Positions 1-9,400 are shown, numbered from the stretch's first letter. The stretch: 64,000 nt of DNA from Neobacillus thermocopriae (GCF_010975035.1 NZ_JAAIUV010000002.1:186001-250000); one strand, 5' to 3'. The notes: generated from the sequence alone by a model not told the origin. A program made the numbers and translations.

Positions 1-330
1 TCTATGCTCATTTCAGGGGCATTTGCCGGATTGGCCGGTGCAATGGAAGGATTGGGCACATTTGGATATGCTGCTGTTAAAGGTGGATTTACTGGTGTAG
101 GATTTGAAGGTATTGCGATTGCTTTATTAGGTGCCAATACAGCTTTAGGAGTATTCTTCTCGGCGATCTTATTTGGCATATTAAAAGTTGGATCATTAAA
201 CATGCCACTTGAAGCAGGCGTACCAAATGAACTAGTAAATATTATTATTGCATTGATTGTATTCTTTGTCGCTTCAAGTTATATCATTAGAGTATTTCTT
301 GAACGATTCAGTAAGAAAGGGGTGAAGTAA
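1..330 (+). CDS. nupP: Nucleoside ABC transporter permease, C-terminal part (NupP-like)
   Basis: The reading frame is already open at base 1, so only the last ~109 residues are present; the start lies before the window. The sequence is almost entirely hydrophobic, with a Gly/Ala-rich segment followed by two or more membrane helices, as in the C-terminus of BPD_transp_2 permeases. It ends one base before the next permease gene, and the pair matches NupP-NupQ of the B. subtilis nupNOPQ guanosine importer. The lipoprotein and ATPase genes would lie upstream, outside the window. Family assignment is firm; substrate is inferred from the B. subtilis system. Confidence 0.85.
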   Translation, partial: SMLISGAFAGLAGAMEGLGTFGYAAVKGGFTGVGFEGIAIALLGANTALGVFFSAILFGILKVGSLNMPLEAGVPNELVNIIIALIVFFVASSYIIRVFLERFSKKGVK

Positions 331-331
331 A

Positions 332-1291
332 GTGAGCTTAATGGATATTTTAATGATCGTTGTTCCATCCACCTTATTATGGGCTGCTCCACTTGTCTTC
401 ACTGCATTAGGCGGTATTTTCTCCGAGCGTTCCGGTGTCGTAAATATCGGTCTTGAAGGTTTAATGGTTATCGGTGCTTTTTCAGCAATTGTATTTAATC
501 TTACCTTTGCTGATACATTTGGAGAGGCTACACCTTGGATTGCTGTTCTGTTTGCGATGGTGACTGGAGCATTATTTTCAGTTTTGCATGCTGTTGCTTC
601 CATCACTTTCCGTGCAGACCATACGGTATCCGGTGTGGCGATTAACTTATTGGCTACTGGACTCACTTTGTTTCTTGTAAAACTGATTTATGATAAAGGT
701 GAAACAGGAATCATCAGCCAACCTTTTAGTAAAATTGATATCCCAGTTTTAAAGGATATTCCTTTTATCGGAAAAATATTGTTCCAAAATACTTACTGGA
801 CTTCATTTGTCGCTATTATTGCAGCGGTGATTGTTTGGTATATCATTTATAAGACACCATTTGGACTTCGTCTACGCTCAGTTGGTGAACATCCGATGGC
901 GGCAGACACGATGGGGATTAATGTAACAAAAATGCGTTATTTAGGTGTTATTATTTCTGGTGCGTTTGGTGGAATAGGCGGAGCTGTATATGCCCAGGCT
1001 ATTACTTCCAATTTCAGCCATGCGACTATTAGTGGCCAAGGATTTATGGCACTAGCAGCGATGATTTTCGGAAAATGGCATCCACTTGGTGCACTAGGAG
1101 CCGGTTTATTCTTTGGTTTTGCACAAAGTATTAGTATTATTGGCTCTAGTTTGCCATTCTTAAAAGAAATTCCAAGCGTATATTTATTAATCGCACCATA
1201 TGTATTAACCATTCTCGCGCTAACTGGTTTTATTGGTCGAGCTGATGCACCAAAAGCTGTAGGTACTCATTATATTAAAGGAACGAGATAA
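332..1291 (+). CDS. nupQ: Nucleoside ABC transporter permease (NupQ-like)
   Basis: This is a 319-residue polytopic membrane protein of the BPD_transp_2 family, the second permease of a nucleoside importer. It begins one base after the stop of the upstream permease, with GGGGTGAAG just upstream as ribosome binding site; the start codon is GTG. The conserved segment around residues 20-50 (GGIFSERSGVVNIGLEG) and the cytoplasmic EAA-like loop around residues 175-215 (GLRLRSVGEHPMAADTMGI) are typical. It is the last gene of its operon, being followed by a rho-independent terminator. Guanosine specificity is inferred from NupQ of B. subtilis. Confidence 0.88.
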   Translation: MSLMDILMIVVPSTLLWAAPLVFTALGGIFSERSGVVNIGLEGLMVIGAFSAIVFNLTFADTFGEATPWIAVLFAMVTGALFSVLHAVASITFRADHTVSGVAINLLATGLTLFLVKLIYDKGETGIISQPFSKIDIPVLKDIPFIGKILFQNTYWTSFVAIIAAVIVWYIIYKTPFGLRLRSVGEHPMAADTMGINVTKMRYLGVIISGAFGGIGGAVYAQAITSNFSHATISGQGFMALAAMIFGKWHPLGALGAGLFFGFAQSISIIGSSLPFLKEIPSVYLLIAPYVLTILALTGFIGRADAPKAVGTHYIKGTR

Positions 1292-1303
1292 ACATGATTA
1301 TAG

Positions 1304-1333
1304 GACTCTCAGTTTTAACTGAGGGTCTTTTTT
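1304..1333 (+). terminator. Rho-independent terminator after nupQ
   Basis: A 9-bp stem (GACTCTCAG pairing with CTGAGGGTC, one G-T pair) with a short loop is followed directly by six T residues. Confidence 0.85.
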
Positions 1334-1404
1334 ACATGAAAGTAAAATGATTTTTAACTATGATTTAGCAGTGAAATGTCATCGGCTTATTGCTTAGTTG
1401 AAGA

Positions 1405-1506
1405 GCTTCACTTAGAAAGGCTTCGGCAGCATCAACATCGCACGACCGAAGTCGATAGCTTTTGAGAGGATATCAAACGCTGTTTACCAGGGCTTTTGCT
1501 TTTCTT
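1405..1506 (+). repeat. Dispersed intergenic repeat, partial copy A
   Basis: This ~100-bp stretch shares its backbone with two other intergenic places in the window (7255-7472 on the opposite strand and 32874-33079). Shared blocks include aaggcttcggcagc, catcgcacgaccgaa, cgatagcttttgagagga and an end of the form gggcttttgcttttct. It is non-coding, and only the right half of the element is present here. The rest of the 1292-1616 gap holds the nupQ terminator and the leader of ymfF. Confidence 0.75.
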
Positions 1507-1616
1507 ATTACTTGATTTGACGATGCAATTTAGTATAGGTTTTAGTAGGATGGAAAAAATATAAAGAAAATTGTTTACATATGATATATGAGGACCTTTA
1601 AAAAGGAGGAAAATTG

Positions 1617-2897
1617 ATGGAAGCTGCCGTTGAGAAAATCATTCAAATGCAAGGGTATAAACTTCATGTAATAAAAACAGATAAATTTAAAACAAATACG
1701 ATCGTATGGAGAATGAAGGCACCTTTAACGAAGGAAGATGTTACTAAAAGGGCACTTCTTCCTCATGTTTTACAGTCGAACACAGCAAACCATCCAACAA
1801 CTGCGGGCTTGCGTTCCTATCTAGATGATTTATATGGAGCCACCCTTTTTGTTGATTTAGCTAAAAAGGGTGAATACCATATCATGAGTTTTTACGTGGA
1901 AATGGCCAATGAAAAATTTCTAAGTGATCCCACTCCATTATTGAAAAAAGGTTTAGAGTTATTGTCTGAAATTTTAACCAATCCAAATGTAAAAGGAAAT
2001 GGTTTTGACCCACAAACGGTAGAAATGGAAAAAAGGACTCTAAAGCAAAGAATCCAATCTATTTACGATGATAAAATGCGCTATTCTAATGCTCGCCTCA
2101 TTGAAGAAATGTGTAAAGATGAGCCTTATGCCTTACAAGTAAATGGAAATGCTGAAGATGTTGATGCCATTACACCAGAAAACTTATATGAGTATTACCA
2201 AAAAGCTTTTGCCGAAGATGAATTAGATTTGTATGTGATTGGGGATGTAAATGAGGCAGAAGTAAAATCCATTCTATCCGGTCTACTCCAATTTGCCGAT
2301 CGAACTCCTAAAAAAATAACAGTCGGTGAGTATCAAAGAGATTCAGATGTAAAAGAAATAAAAGAACAACAGAATGTGAAACAAGGTAAGTTAAATATTG
2401 GTTATCGGACCAATATTGTTTATGGTGATCCGGATTATTTTGCTCTCCAAGTATTTAATGGAATTTTTGGTGGATTTTCACATTCTAAACTATTTATCAA
2501 TGTTCGTGAAAAAGCGAGCTTAGCCTATTATGCAGCAAGCCGTCTTGAAAGCCATAAAGGGATTATGATGGTTATGTCTGGAATTGATAATAAAAATTAT
2601 GATCAAGCGGTCGGAATTATTAAAGATCAGTTGGAAGCCATGAAAAAAGGTGATTTTACCGATCAAGAATTCGAACAAACAAAGGCTGTTATCCAAAATC
2701 AAATTTTGGAAACGGTTGATACGGCAAGAGGATTGTTGGAAATTTTATATCATAATGTTGTAGCTGGTACAAAAATTGATGTGGAAACATGGCTGCAAGA
2801 AATGCAGAAAACGACAAGGGAAGAAATTATTGAAGTAGCAAATAAAATAAAAATGGATACGATTTATTTCTTAACGGGAATGGAGGCAGGCAATTAA
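1617..2897 (+). CDS. ymfF: M16-family peptidase-like EF-P modification protein YmfF
   Basis: This 426-residue M16 (pitrilysin/insulinase) family protein is the partner of YmfH. The zinc motif HxxEH is absent from its N-terminal domain (the region reads TTAGLRSYLDDLYGA), so it is probably the catalytically inactive half of an M16 pair. The ATG at 1617 lies 7 bases after GGAGG and is preferred over TTG at 1614. Its stop overlaps the ymfH start by one base. In B. subtilis this locus is needed for 5-aminopentanol modification of elongation factor P; that role is transferred from the family. Confidence 0.88.
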   Translation: MEAAVEKIIQMQGYKLHVIKTDKFKTNTIVWRMKAPLTKEDVTKRALLPHVLQSNTANHPTTAGLRSYLDDLYGATLFVDLAKKGEYHIMSFYVEMANEKFLSDPTPLLKKGLELLSEILTNPNVKGNGFDPQTVEMEKRTLKQRIQSIYDDKMRYSNARLIEEMCKDEPYALQVNGNAEDVDAITPENLYEYYQKAFAEDELDLYVIGDVNEAEVKSILSGLLQFADRTPKKITVGEYQRDSDVKEIKEQQNVKQGKLNIGYRTNIVYGDPDYFALQVFNGIFGGFSHSKLFINVREKASLAYYAASRLESHKGIMMVMSGIDNKNYDQAVGIIKDQLEAMKKGDFTDQEFEQTKAVIQNQILETVDTARGLLEILYHNVVAGTKIDVETWLQEMQKTTREEIIEVANKIKMDTIYFLTGMEAGN

Positions 2898-4189
2898 TGG
2901 ATAAAATTACTTTTGACCAGCTTCAAGAAGAGCTTTATCACGAGAAATTGCCAAACGGATTAGATGTATATATATTGCCGAAAAAAAGTTTTAATAAAAC
3001 GTATGCAACTTTTACTACTAAGTATGGTTCAGTGGATAATACCTTTATCCCTTTCGGTAAACAAGATTATGTAACAGTTCCGGATGGAATTGCTCATTTT
3101 TTAGAGCATAAGTTATTTGAAAAAGAAGATGGAGATGTTTTTCAACAGTTTAGTCAACAAGGTGCATCTGCCAATGCTTTCACCTCCTTTACAAGAACCG
3201 CTTATTTGTTCTCGAGTACGGCAGAAGTAGAGAAAAACCTGGAAACATTGATTGACTTTGTGCAATCACCTTATTTTTCAGAAAAAACCGTAGAAAAAGA
3301 AAAAGGAATTATCGGTCAGGAAATTACGATGTATGATGATAATCCGGATTGGCGTTTATATTTTGGGTTAATTGGAAGCCTTTATCACCATCATCCAGTG
3401 AAAATTGATATCGCAGGAACGATTGAATCCATTTCTCATATCACCAAAGACTTATTATATGAGTGCTACCATACTTTTTACCATCCAAGCAATATGCTAT
3501 TGTTTGTGGTTGGTCCTGTGGATCCGGATCAAATCATGAACCAGGTGAAAGAAAATCAGGCCAAAAAGAATTATAAAGATATGCCGGAGATCAAAAGGAA
3601 ATTTGAAGAAGAACCGGATTCGGTAGCAGAGAAAAAAACGGTATTGCCAATGAATGTTCAAACATCCAAATGCATGCTTGGTATTAAAGGCATTCATATC
3701 CAACAGTATGGTGAAGAGATGTTAAAAAATGAACTGTCTATGAACATCCTTCTTGAATTACTATTTGGTAAAAGTTCAGAAAATTATAATCAGCTGTATA
3801 ATGAAGGTCTTGTAGATGACACATTTTCATTTGATTATACACAAGAACAAGGTTTTGGATTTGCGATGGTTGGTGGGGACACGAGTGATCCGGATCAGTT
3901 GGCTGAGAGGCTAGAAACCATCCTATTGGATGCAAAGAATTCCCTCGCTTTTACAGAAGAACAATTGGAGCGAACGAAAAAGAAGAAAATTGGGGCTTTT
4001 TTACGGGCCATCAATTCTCCGGAATATATTGCTAATCAATTTACTCGATATACATTTAATGAAATGAATCTATTTGATGTAGTCCCATGCCTTGAAAAAA
4101 TTACATTAAACGATATACAAAAACTGGCGCAGGAAGTAATTGCAGAAGAACGGATCGCTATTTGCCAGGTAATTCCTCAGAATAAATAA
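2897..4189 (+). CDS. ymfH: M16-family zinc peptidase, EF-P modification protein YmfH
   Basis: This 430-residue M16 metallopeptidase carries the inverted zinc motif intact: His67-Phe-Leu-Glu70-His71, with the Glu-rich segment near residues 130-150 supplying the third ligand. It is therefore the catalytic partner of the motif-less YmfF just upstream, and the two genes overlap (TAATG), implying translational coupling and equal dosage. The operon ends with a terminator at 4196-4224. In B. subtilis the ymf locus acts in maturation of the EF-P side chain; the substrate cut here is not evident from sequence. Confidence 0.88.
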   Translation: MDKITFDQLQEELYHEKLPNGLDVYILPKKSFNKTYATFTTKYGSVDNTFIPFGKQDYVTVPDGIAHFLEHKLFEKEDGDVFQQFSQQGASANAFTSFTRTAYLFSSTAEVEKNLETLIDFVQSPYFSEKTVEKEKGIIGQEITMYDDNPDWRLYFGLIGSLYHHHPVKIDIAGTIESISHITKDLLYECYHTFYHPSNMLLFVVGPVDPDQIMNQVKENQAKKNYKDMPEIKRKFEEEPDSVAEKKTVLPMNVQTSKCMLGIKGIHIQQYGEEMLKNELSMNILLELLFGKSSENYNQLYNEGLVDDTFSFDYTQEQGFGFAMVGGDTSDPDQLAERLETILLDAKNSLAFTEEQLERTKKKKIGAFLRAINSPEYIANQFTRYTFNEMNLFDVVPCLEKITLNDIQKLAQEVIAEERIAICQVIPQNK

Positions 4190-4195
4190 GAAGGT

Positions 4196-4224
4196 AGTGC
4201 CGGAGAAGTGTCCGGCGCTTTTTC
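4196..4224 (+). terminator. Rho-independent terminator between ymfH and ymfI
   Basis: AGTGCCGGA pairs with TCCGGCGCT (one G-T pair) around a 6-base loop and is followed by five T residues. ymfI begins only 26 bases later, so readthrough is possible. Confidence 0.7.
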
Positions 4225-4249
4225 TGTGGACTTTTAAAATGGAGAAAGA

Positions 4250-4981
4250 GTGAAATCAATGAAGAAATTTGTCTTAATTACGGGAGCTAGCGGTGGAATT
4301 GGACAAGCGGTTGCTTGCCTTCTAGCAGAAAAAGGGTATCACCTATACTTGCATTACAATCAAAACCAAGAGAAAATTCGCGATTTATTGAATCGGTTAA
4401 AACCATATGGTGGAGAATATATACCCATACACGCAGATTTAGCAAAGACAGATGGATATAAAAAGATCCATTCAGAAATTTTTGCGCTTGATGCCATTGT
4501 CCATTGTGGTGGTATGAGTCATTATGGCCTTCTCGTAGATTTAAATCACGAAGAAGCGGAAGCGTTAATAAATGTACATGTATTAAATCCCCTGCTTTTG
4601 ACAAAAGAATTACTGCCGAAATTATTAAAAAAAGGATCTGGTAATATTATTGTCATCTCTTCCATTTGGGGGCAAACTGGCGCATCTTGTGAAGTGGCTT
4701 ATTCCATGGTAAAGGGTGCACAACTTGCCTTTGTGAAATCGTTAAGTAAAGAAGTTGCATTAAACGGTATTCGAGTCAATGCGATTGCACCTGGAGCCAT
4801 CGAAACAAAAATGTTGGAAGGATTTACAAAAGATGAAATCGATCAGCTTGCTTATGAAATACCAATGGGCAGACTTGGTCAACCAGAAGAAATTGCTAAG
4901 GCTGTAGCATTTTTATTGTCAGACGATTCAAGCTATATAACAGGACAAGTATTAGGGGTAAATGGTGGTTGGTATACATAA
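4250..4981 (+). CDS. ymfI: SDR-family reductase YmfI (EF-P 5-aminopentanone reductase)
   Basis: This 243-residue short-chain dehydrogenase/reductase has the nucleotide-binding motif TGASGGIG near residues 11-18, a catalytic Ser in the VISSIWG segment and the Tyr-x-x-x-Lys pair in YSMVK near residue 150. The C-terminus GVNGGWYT is typical of FabG-like SDRs. In B. subtilis YmfI reduces the 5-aminopentanone group on EF-P Lys32. I chose GTG at 4250 because GGAG lies 5 bases upstream; the in-frame ATG at 4259 is 14 bases away. Location beside ymfF-ymfH supports the EF-P role over a fatty-acid role. Confidence 0.85.
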   Translation: MKSMKKFVLITGASGGIGQAVACLLAEKGYHLYLHYNQNQEKIRDLLNRLKPYGGEYIPIHADLAKTDGYKKIHSEIFALDAIVHCGGMSHYGLLVDLNHEEAEALINVHVLNPLLLTKELLPKLLKKGSGNIIVISSIWGQTGASCEVAYSMVKGAQLAFVKSLSKEVALNGIRVNAIAPGAIETKMLEGFTKDEIDQLAYEIPMGRLGQPEEIAKAVAFLLSDDSSYITGQVLGVNGGWYT

Positions 4982-5064
4982 AAAATAAAATGAATCACAA
5001 CGTATAGTTTCGGTCGTCCTATCGCAAAATAACCGTGTACCATTTCTATAGGGAGGTAAAGACC

Positions 5065-5310
5065 ATGTCTGTTTTAGATAACTGGAAACAATGGGAAGAT
5101 TTCCTTGGCGAGCGTCTTCAACAAGCAAAAAATGAAGGAATGAGCGAAGGAGCAATCAGCAGTTTAGCTTATCAAATTGGGGATTATTTAGCAAAACAAG
5201 TGGAACCAAAAAATGAGCAAGAAAGAATTCTTGCGGATATGTGGTCTGTTGCAAGTAAAGAAGAGCAACAAGCAATTGCCAATATCATGGTTAAGCTTGT
5301 ACAACATTAA
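5065..5310 (+). CDS. ymfJ: DUF3243 protein YmfJ
   Basis: This is an 81-residue, mostly helical cytosolic protein of the DUF3243 family, function unknown. It starts at ATG 5065, nine bases after GGAGG, giving MSVLDNWKQWEDFL, which matches YmfJ. It sits between ymfI and ymfK exactly as in B. subtilis and is followed by its own terminator. No membrane segment or cysteine motif is visible. Confidence 0.82.
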   Translation: MSVLDNWKQWEDFLGERLQQAKNEGMSEGAISSLAYQIGDYLAKQVEPKNEQERILADMWSVASKEEQQAIANIMVKLVQH

Positions 5311-5315
5311 AAGGT

Positions 5316-5343
5316 AGAGAGGAGCCAACTCCTCTCTTTTTTT
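5316..5343 (+). terminator. Rho-independent terminator after ymfJ
   Basis: A perfect 9-bp stem, AGAGAGGAG with CTCCTCTCT, has a CCAA loop and is followed by seven or more T residues in total. Confidence 0.88.
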
Positions 5344-5498
5344 ATACATAAATTCAGGGTATATATTTTCTTGAATGATATCGTTTTCAAAGAATGTTTT
5401 TGCTTTCATCTTCCAGCAAAATCATTTATGATAAGGGTTAGGTAATGGGGGTATGACAAATTTTGTCGAAATTTTTTGTTAAGGGGGTACACTGCTGC

Positions 5499-6284
5499 AT
5501 GAAAAAAGAATGGTATTTAGAATATGAAATCAAGAAAAACCGTCCAGGTTTATTAGGTGACATTTCATCCCTCTTAGGAATGCTATCTATTAATATAGTT
5601 ACGATAAATGGTGTAGATGAAGGAAGACGTGGATTATTAATATTAGCAAAAGATGATAATCAAATAAAAAGGCTTGAGTCAATTTTAAATACAATGGATA
5701 CAATAAAAGTAATGAAACTAAGGGAGCCGAAATTACGTGATAGGCTCGCTGTCAGACATGGTCGCTATATTCAGAGAGATGCGGATGATAAAAAAACATT
5801 CCGCTTTGTCAGAGATGAACTTGGATTATTAGTTGATTTTATGGCAGAATTGTTTAAGCAGGAAGGCCATAAACTAATTGGAATCCGTGGTATGCCTCGT
5901 GTGGGAAAAACCGAATCACTTGTTGCAGCTAGTGTATGTGCCAATAAACGTTGGTTATTTGTTTCTTCTACATTATTAAAACAAACGATTCGAAACCAAC
6001 TCATCGAGGATGAATACAATACGGATAATTTGTTCATCATTGATGGGATTGTTTCAACAAGACGGGCAAATGAAAGACATTGGCAATTAGTAAGAGAAAT
6101 AATGAGACTGCCCTCTGTTAAAGTGATAGAACATCCTGATATTTTTGTGCAAAATTCTGAATATACTCTTGATGATTTTGATTATATTATTGAGCTTAGG
6201 AATCATCCAGATGAAGAAATTACATATGAAATAGTCGAACAGCATAATTTGTTTTCCGGATCCGACTTTGGAGCTTTTGATTGA
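5499..6284 (+). CDS. ymfK: DUF3388 protein YmfK (ACT-like domain plus P-loop)
   Basis: This 261-residue protein combines an ACT-like N-terminal domain (residues ~8-70, NRPGLLGDISSLLGML) with a C-terminal domain bearing a Walker A-like motif GMPRVGKTES near residue 137. It is highly conserved in Bacillus but of unknown function; the combination suggests a ligand-sensing NTPase, which is inference. The ATG at 5499 is chosen because the protein from there (MKKEWYLEYEI) aligns with YmfK; AGGGGG lies about 11 bases upstream. Confidence 0.85.
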   Translation: MKKEWYLEYEIKKNRPGLLGDISSLLGMLSINIVTINGVDEGRRGLLILAKDDNQIKRLESILNTMDTIKVMKLREPKLRDRLAVRHGRYIQRDADDKKTFRFVRDELGLLVDFMAELFKQEGHKLIGIRGMPRVGKTESLVAASVCANKRWLFVSSTLLKQTIRNQLIEDEYNTDNLFIIDGIVSTRRANERHWQLVREIMRLPSVKVIEHPDIFVQNSEYTLDDFDYIIELRNHPDEEITYEIVEQHNLFSGSDFGAFD

Positions 6285-6309
6285 TAAAATAATTGGTAGG
6301 TGTTAGCAT

Positions 6310-7221
6310 GTGTCTGAATTAGGGAACCGATTAAAAGAGGCCCGATTAGCGAAAGGATTAAGTTTGGAAGATGTACAAACGATAACAAAAATCCAAAAAC
6401 GATATCTTGTTGGAATTGAAGAAGGCAACTATTCAGGTATGCCTGGTAATTTTTATGTTCGCGCTTTTATAAAGCAATATGCAGAAAGTTTAGGTTTGAA
6501 TCCTGAGGAGATTTTTGAAACGTATAAAAATGAAATTCCAGCGTCCTATAATGAGGAATTGCCACAAAAGCTGTCTAGAGTAAAAACACATAAGAAAATT
6601 TCCCAAGGCCATTCTAAAATCTATGATATTTTACCGAAAATACTAATCGCAGTATTTGTCATTAGTATTGCGAGTGTGATTTATTATTTTTATGCTAGTA
6701 AAGTCGGTCAAGATCCGAATGAGCAAGTCAGTAGTGAAAATGAACCAGTTAAATATGTCAAATCAGAAAATCTAGAAAACGCGAAAGAAGTTGAGAAAGA
6801 GAAATCATCTTCAAAAGAAAAGGAAAAAGTAGAAAATCAAACGAAAGAAGAAGAAAAAGAAAAGACTTCTACTCAAAATGTGCCAACTCAAGAATTGGCA
6901 GTGGTTACAACAAGCGGTAGGAAAACAACGTATTCATTAACAAACGCGGATAAATTTATTGTCAAAGTGGTTTCAAAAGGTGAATCCTGGATAAATATTA
7001 GAAATGGAAAAGGAAAATCATTTTATTCAGGAACATTAAAAGCTGGTGAGACAGATAGCTATACGGCTGATCTAACCGGTGAAAGTGAAGCGATTATCGT
7101 GGTAGGGAGAACACTGGATGCCGATATTTATGTGAATGATCAGAAATTGGAGTATCAAATCAACCCAGCTGATAAGGTTCGGCAGGACATTACGATTCAA
7201 TTTGTTCCAAAGAACGAATAG
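6310..7221 (+). CDS. ymfM: RodZ-like transmembrane helix-turn-helix protein YmfM
   Basis: This 303-residue bitopic protein has an N-terminal Cro/C1-type HTH_25 domain (residues ~4-70, LGNRLKEARLAKGLSLEDV), a basic juxtamembrane stretch and a single membrane helix (~112-132). A Glu/Lys/Ser-rich, low-complexity linker (~140-190) leads to an extracytoplasmic DUF4115 beta domain (~200-295). That is the RodZ layout, so a role with MreB in cell shape is likely. The start is GTG at 6310; the ATG two bases earlier is out of frame and quickly stopped. A palindromic terminator overlaps its stop. Confidence 0.85.
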   Translation: MSELGNRLKEARLAKGLSLEDVQTITKIQKRYLVGIEEGNYSGMPGNFYVRAFIKQYAESLGLNPEEIFETYKNEIPASYNEELPQKLSRVKTHKKISQGHSKIYDILPKILIAVFVISIASVIYYFYASKVGQDPNEQVSSENEPVKYVKSENLENAKEVEKEKSSSKEKEKVENQTKEEEKEKTSTQNVPTQELAVVTTSGRKTTYSLTNADKFIVKVVSKGESWINIRNGKGKSFYSGTLKAGETDSYTADLTGESEAIIVVGRTLDADIYVNDQKLEYQINPADKVRQDITIQFVPKNE

Positions 7222-7243
7222 TCATCAATTGATGACTATTTTC
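7218..7243 (+). terminator. Palindromic terminator at the end of ymfM
   Basis: ATAGTCATCA and TGATGACTAT form a perfect inverted repeat at the ymfM stop codon, followed by a short T stretch interrupted by one C. Confidence 0.6.
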
Positions 7244-7254
7244 TCATTAGAATT

Positions 7255-7472
7255 AGAAAAGCGGAGGCACCCTGTCCAACAGCGTATGGCCTCCTCCCAA
7301 AAGCTATCGCTTTCGGTCGTGCGATGATGATGCTGCGGAAGCTTTCCATGTGATGTCCTCCAACTGAGATAAAGGAAATACGATGAGCCAAAAGGCGAAT
7401 CGATGTTGACTTCTCGTAGGGAGGAGAGCGAGGCTAACTCGCTTCAAGGGGACACTTCTGCTTGTCCATTCT
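7255..7472 (-). repeat. Dispersed intergenic repeat, copy C (full length, inverted)
   Basis: Read on the minus strand, this ~215-bp non-coding stretch aligns end to end with copy B at 32874-33079. Shared blocks include gaagtcaacatcgattcg, tttcctttatctcagt, gcatcatcatcgcacg, accgaaagcgatagctttt, gggaggaggccatacgctg and a final cctccgcttttct. It fills the gap between ymfM and pgsA together with the terminator. No transposase or terminal inverted repeats are visible. Confidence 0.78.
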
Positions 7473-7542
7473 CAAAGATAAATTTCATCTTTAGTAAAGA
7501 CACATATTGGCATTTTGGCTTAATCTATTAGGAGGAAATTGA

Positions 7543-8121
7543 ATGAATTTACCGAATAAAATCACTGTATCAAGGATATTATTGATCCCATTATTCTTGA
7601 TTATTATGCTTTATGATTTTGATTGGGGAAATATGCATCTTTTAGGTGCGGATCTTCCTGTTACTCATTTTGTGGGAGCATTAATTTTTATTTTAGCTTC
7701 CACCACTGACTGGGTGGATGGCTATTTTGCGCGTAAGTACAATCTCGTAACAAATATGGGGAAATTTCTTGATCCATTGGCGGACAAGCTTCTTGTGTCG
7801 GCAGCTTTAATTGTTCTTGTAGAACTAGGTTCTGCTCCTTCTTGGATCGTCATTATCATCATAAGCAGGGAATTTGCTGTTACCGGACTTCGGCTGTTAC
7901 TTGCAGGCGAAGGGGAGGTTGTTGCTGCCAACATGCTTGGTAAGATTAAAACATGGACACAAATAATTGCGATCTCTTCTTTATTATTACATAATACTAT
8001 TTTTGCTATGATTCCATTCCGTTTTGACATGTTAGCATTATGGGTGGCTTTATTCTTTACTATTTGGTCAGGATGGGACTATTTTGCCAAAAACAGTCAT
8101 ATATTAAAAAATTCAAAGTAA
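7543..8121 (+). CDS. pgsA: CDP-diacylglycerol--glycerol-3-phosphate 3-phosphatidyltransferase
   Basis: This 192-residue integral membrane enzyme makes phosphatidylglycerophosphate from CDP-diacylglycerol and glycerol 3-phosphate, the committed step to phosphatidylglycerol. The CDP-alcohol phosphatidyltransferase signature DG(x)2AR(x)8G(x)3D(x)3D is present near residues 60-82 (STTDWVDGYFARKYN, then GKFLDPLADK). ATG 7543 follows AGGAGG at good spacing. It lies upstream of cinA and recA as in B. subtilis. Confidence 0.95.
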   Translation: MNLPNKITVSRILLIPLFLIIMLYDFDWGNMHLLGADLPVTHFVGALIFILASTTDWVDGYFARKYNLVTNMGKFLDPLADKLLVSAALIVLVELGSAPSWIVIIIISREFAVTGLRLLLAGEGEVVAANMLGKIKTWTQIIAISSLLLHNTIFAMIPFRFDMLALWVALFFTIWSGWDYFAKNSHILKNSK

Positions 8122-8146
8122 TGGTTGGGTTGAGGAGTGAAGAGCA

Positions 8147-9400
8147 GTGAATGCTGAGATTATCGCAGTTGGTTCAGAACTGCTTTTAGGCCAAATTGTG
8201 AATACAAATGCTCGTTTTCTATCTCAGCAATTAGCTGGGCTTGGAATTGATGTTTATTATCATACAGTCGTTGGTGACAACCCTGATCGGTTGAAATCGG
8301 CGATAAAAATTGCTGAAAGTCGTTCAAAAATCATTATTTTTACTGGTGGACTTGGACCGACAAAGGATGATTTAACAAAAGAAACGATTGCCCGTCACAT
8401 TGGCACTGAGTTGGTTATGAATAATGAAGCATTGGAGACAATTGAGCAGTATTTCAAACGAACGAACCGAGTGATGACGGAAAATAACCGGAAGCAGGCA
8501 TTGATTTTGGAAGGGTCCCTAGTCTTGCCAAACGATCATGGGATGGCACCAGGGATGGTGCTAAAATCCGGCGGTCATATTTATATGCTCCTTCCTGGTC
8601 CTCCTAAAGAAATGGAACCAATGTTTTTGAATTATGGAAGTAAGGAGCTTGCGTTACTGACAGGAGCTAAGGAACAAATTGTTTCTAGAGTTCTTCGCTT
8701 TTTCGGGATTGGGGAAGCAGCATTAGAAACAGAAATAATGGACATTATTGATGAACAAAAAAATCCAACCGTTGCTCCTCTAGCTGGAGAAGGGGATGTA
8801 ACCTTAAGGCTTACGGCAAAGCATAGGGATGAGATGAAAGCACAAGCCATGCTGGATGAAGTGGAGGCAAAAATCAGGCAGCGAGTCGGCCAGTATATTT
8901 ATGGCTATGAAAATACGACTTTATTTGTTGAATTAGCTAATGTTTTAAAAGAAAGGAAATGGACGATTACTTCTGCTGAAAGTTTAACTGGTGGGCTATT
9001 CCAGCAGGAGATCACCTCTATTTCTGGGGCAAGTTCCATATTTAAAGGTGGAATTGTCTGTTACTCCAATGAAATCAAGCAGGATTTAGTGCAAGTTAAG
9101 CAAGAAACACTTGAGACGTATGGGTCAGTCAGCGAGGAGTGTGCACGTGAACTCGCGGAAAATGTGATGAAAATCTTTGGGACAGATATTGGAATAAGTT
9201 TTACAGGTGTGGCAGGCCCGGATGAATTGGAAGGGAAGCCAGTCGGTACGATTTTTATAGGGATTGCCTTAAAAGGAAGACCATCCATTGTTGAAAGAAT
9301 CAAATTAAGTGGTTCGCGTGGAGCGAACCGGAATCGGGCTGTAAGATACGGCTGTTATTTCTTGTTAAAATATTTGAGAGAATTACAGGACGCGATTTAG
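8147..9400 (+). CDS. cinA: CinA family protein (competence/damage-inducible)
   Basis: This 417-residue protein has an N-terminal molybdopterin-binding/COG1058 domain (~1-170, [17 protein letters not shown]) and a C-terminal CinA domain related to NMN deamidase (~255-410, [10 protein letters not shown] and SFTGVAGPD). Known roles in the family are pyridine-nucleotide recycling (NMN amidohydrolase, ADP-ribose pyrophosphatase) and competence co-expression with recA. The start is GTG 8147 with GAGGAG upstream. A terminator overlaps its stop, and recA has its own promoter. Confidence 0.92.
   Translation: MNAEIIAVGSELLLGQIVNTNARFLSQQLAGLGIDVYYHTVVGDNPDRLKSAIKIAESRSKIIIFTGGLGPTKDDLTKETIARHIGTELVMNNEALETIEQYFKRTNRVMTENNRKQALILEGSLVLPNDHGMAPGMVLKSGGHIYMLLPGPPKEMEPMFLNYGSKELALLTGAKEQIVSRVLRFFGIGEAALETEIMDIIDEQKNPTVAPLAGEGDVTLRLTAKHRDEMKAQAMLDEVEAKIRQRVGQYIYGYENTTLFVELANVLKERKWTITSAESLTGGLFQQEITSISGASSIFKGGIVCYSNEIKQDLVQVKQETLETYGSVSEECARELAENVMKIFGTDIGISFTGVAGPDELEGKPVGTIFIGIALKGRPSIVERIKLSGSRGANRNRAVRYGCYFLLKYLRELQDAI

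Noticed and set aside
7136-7327. 63-residue frame across the end of ymfM and the repeat
   Set aside because: It starts inside ymfM in another frame and runs into the dispersed repeat; there is no ribosome binding site or conservation signal.
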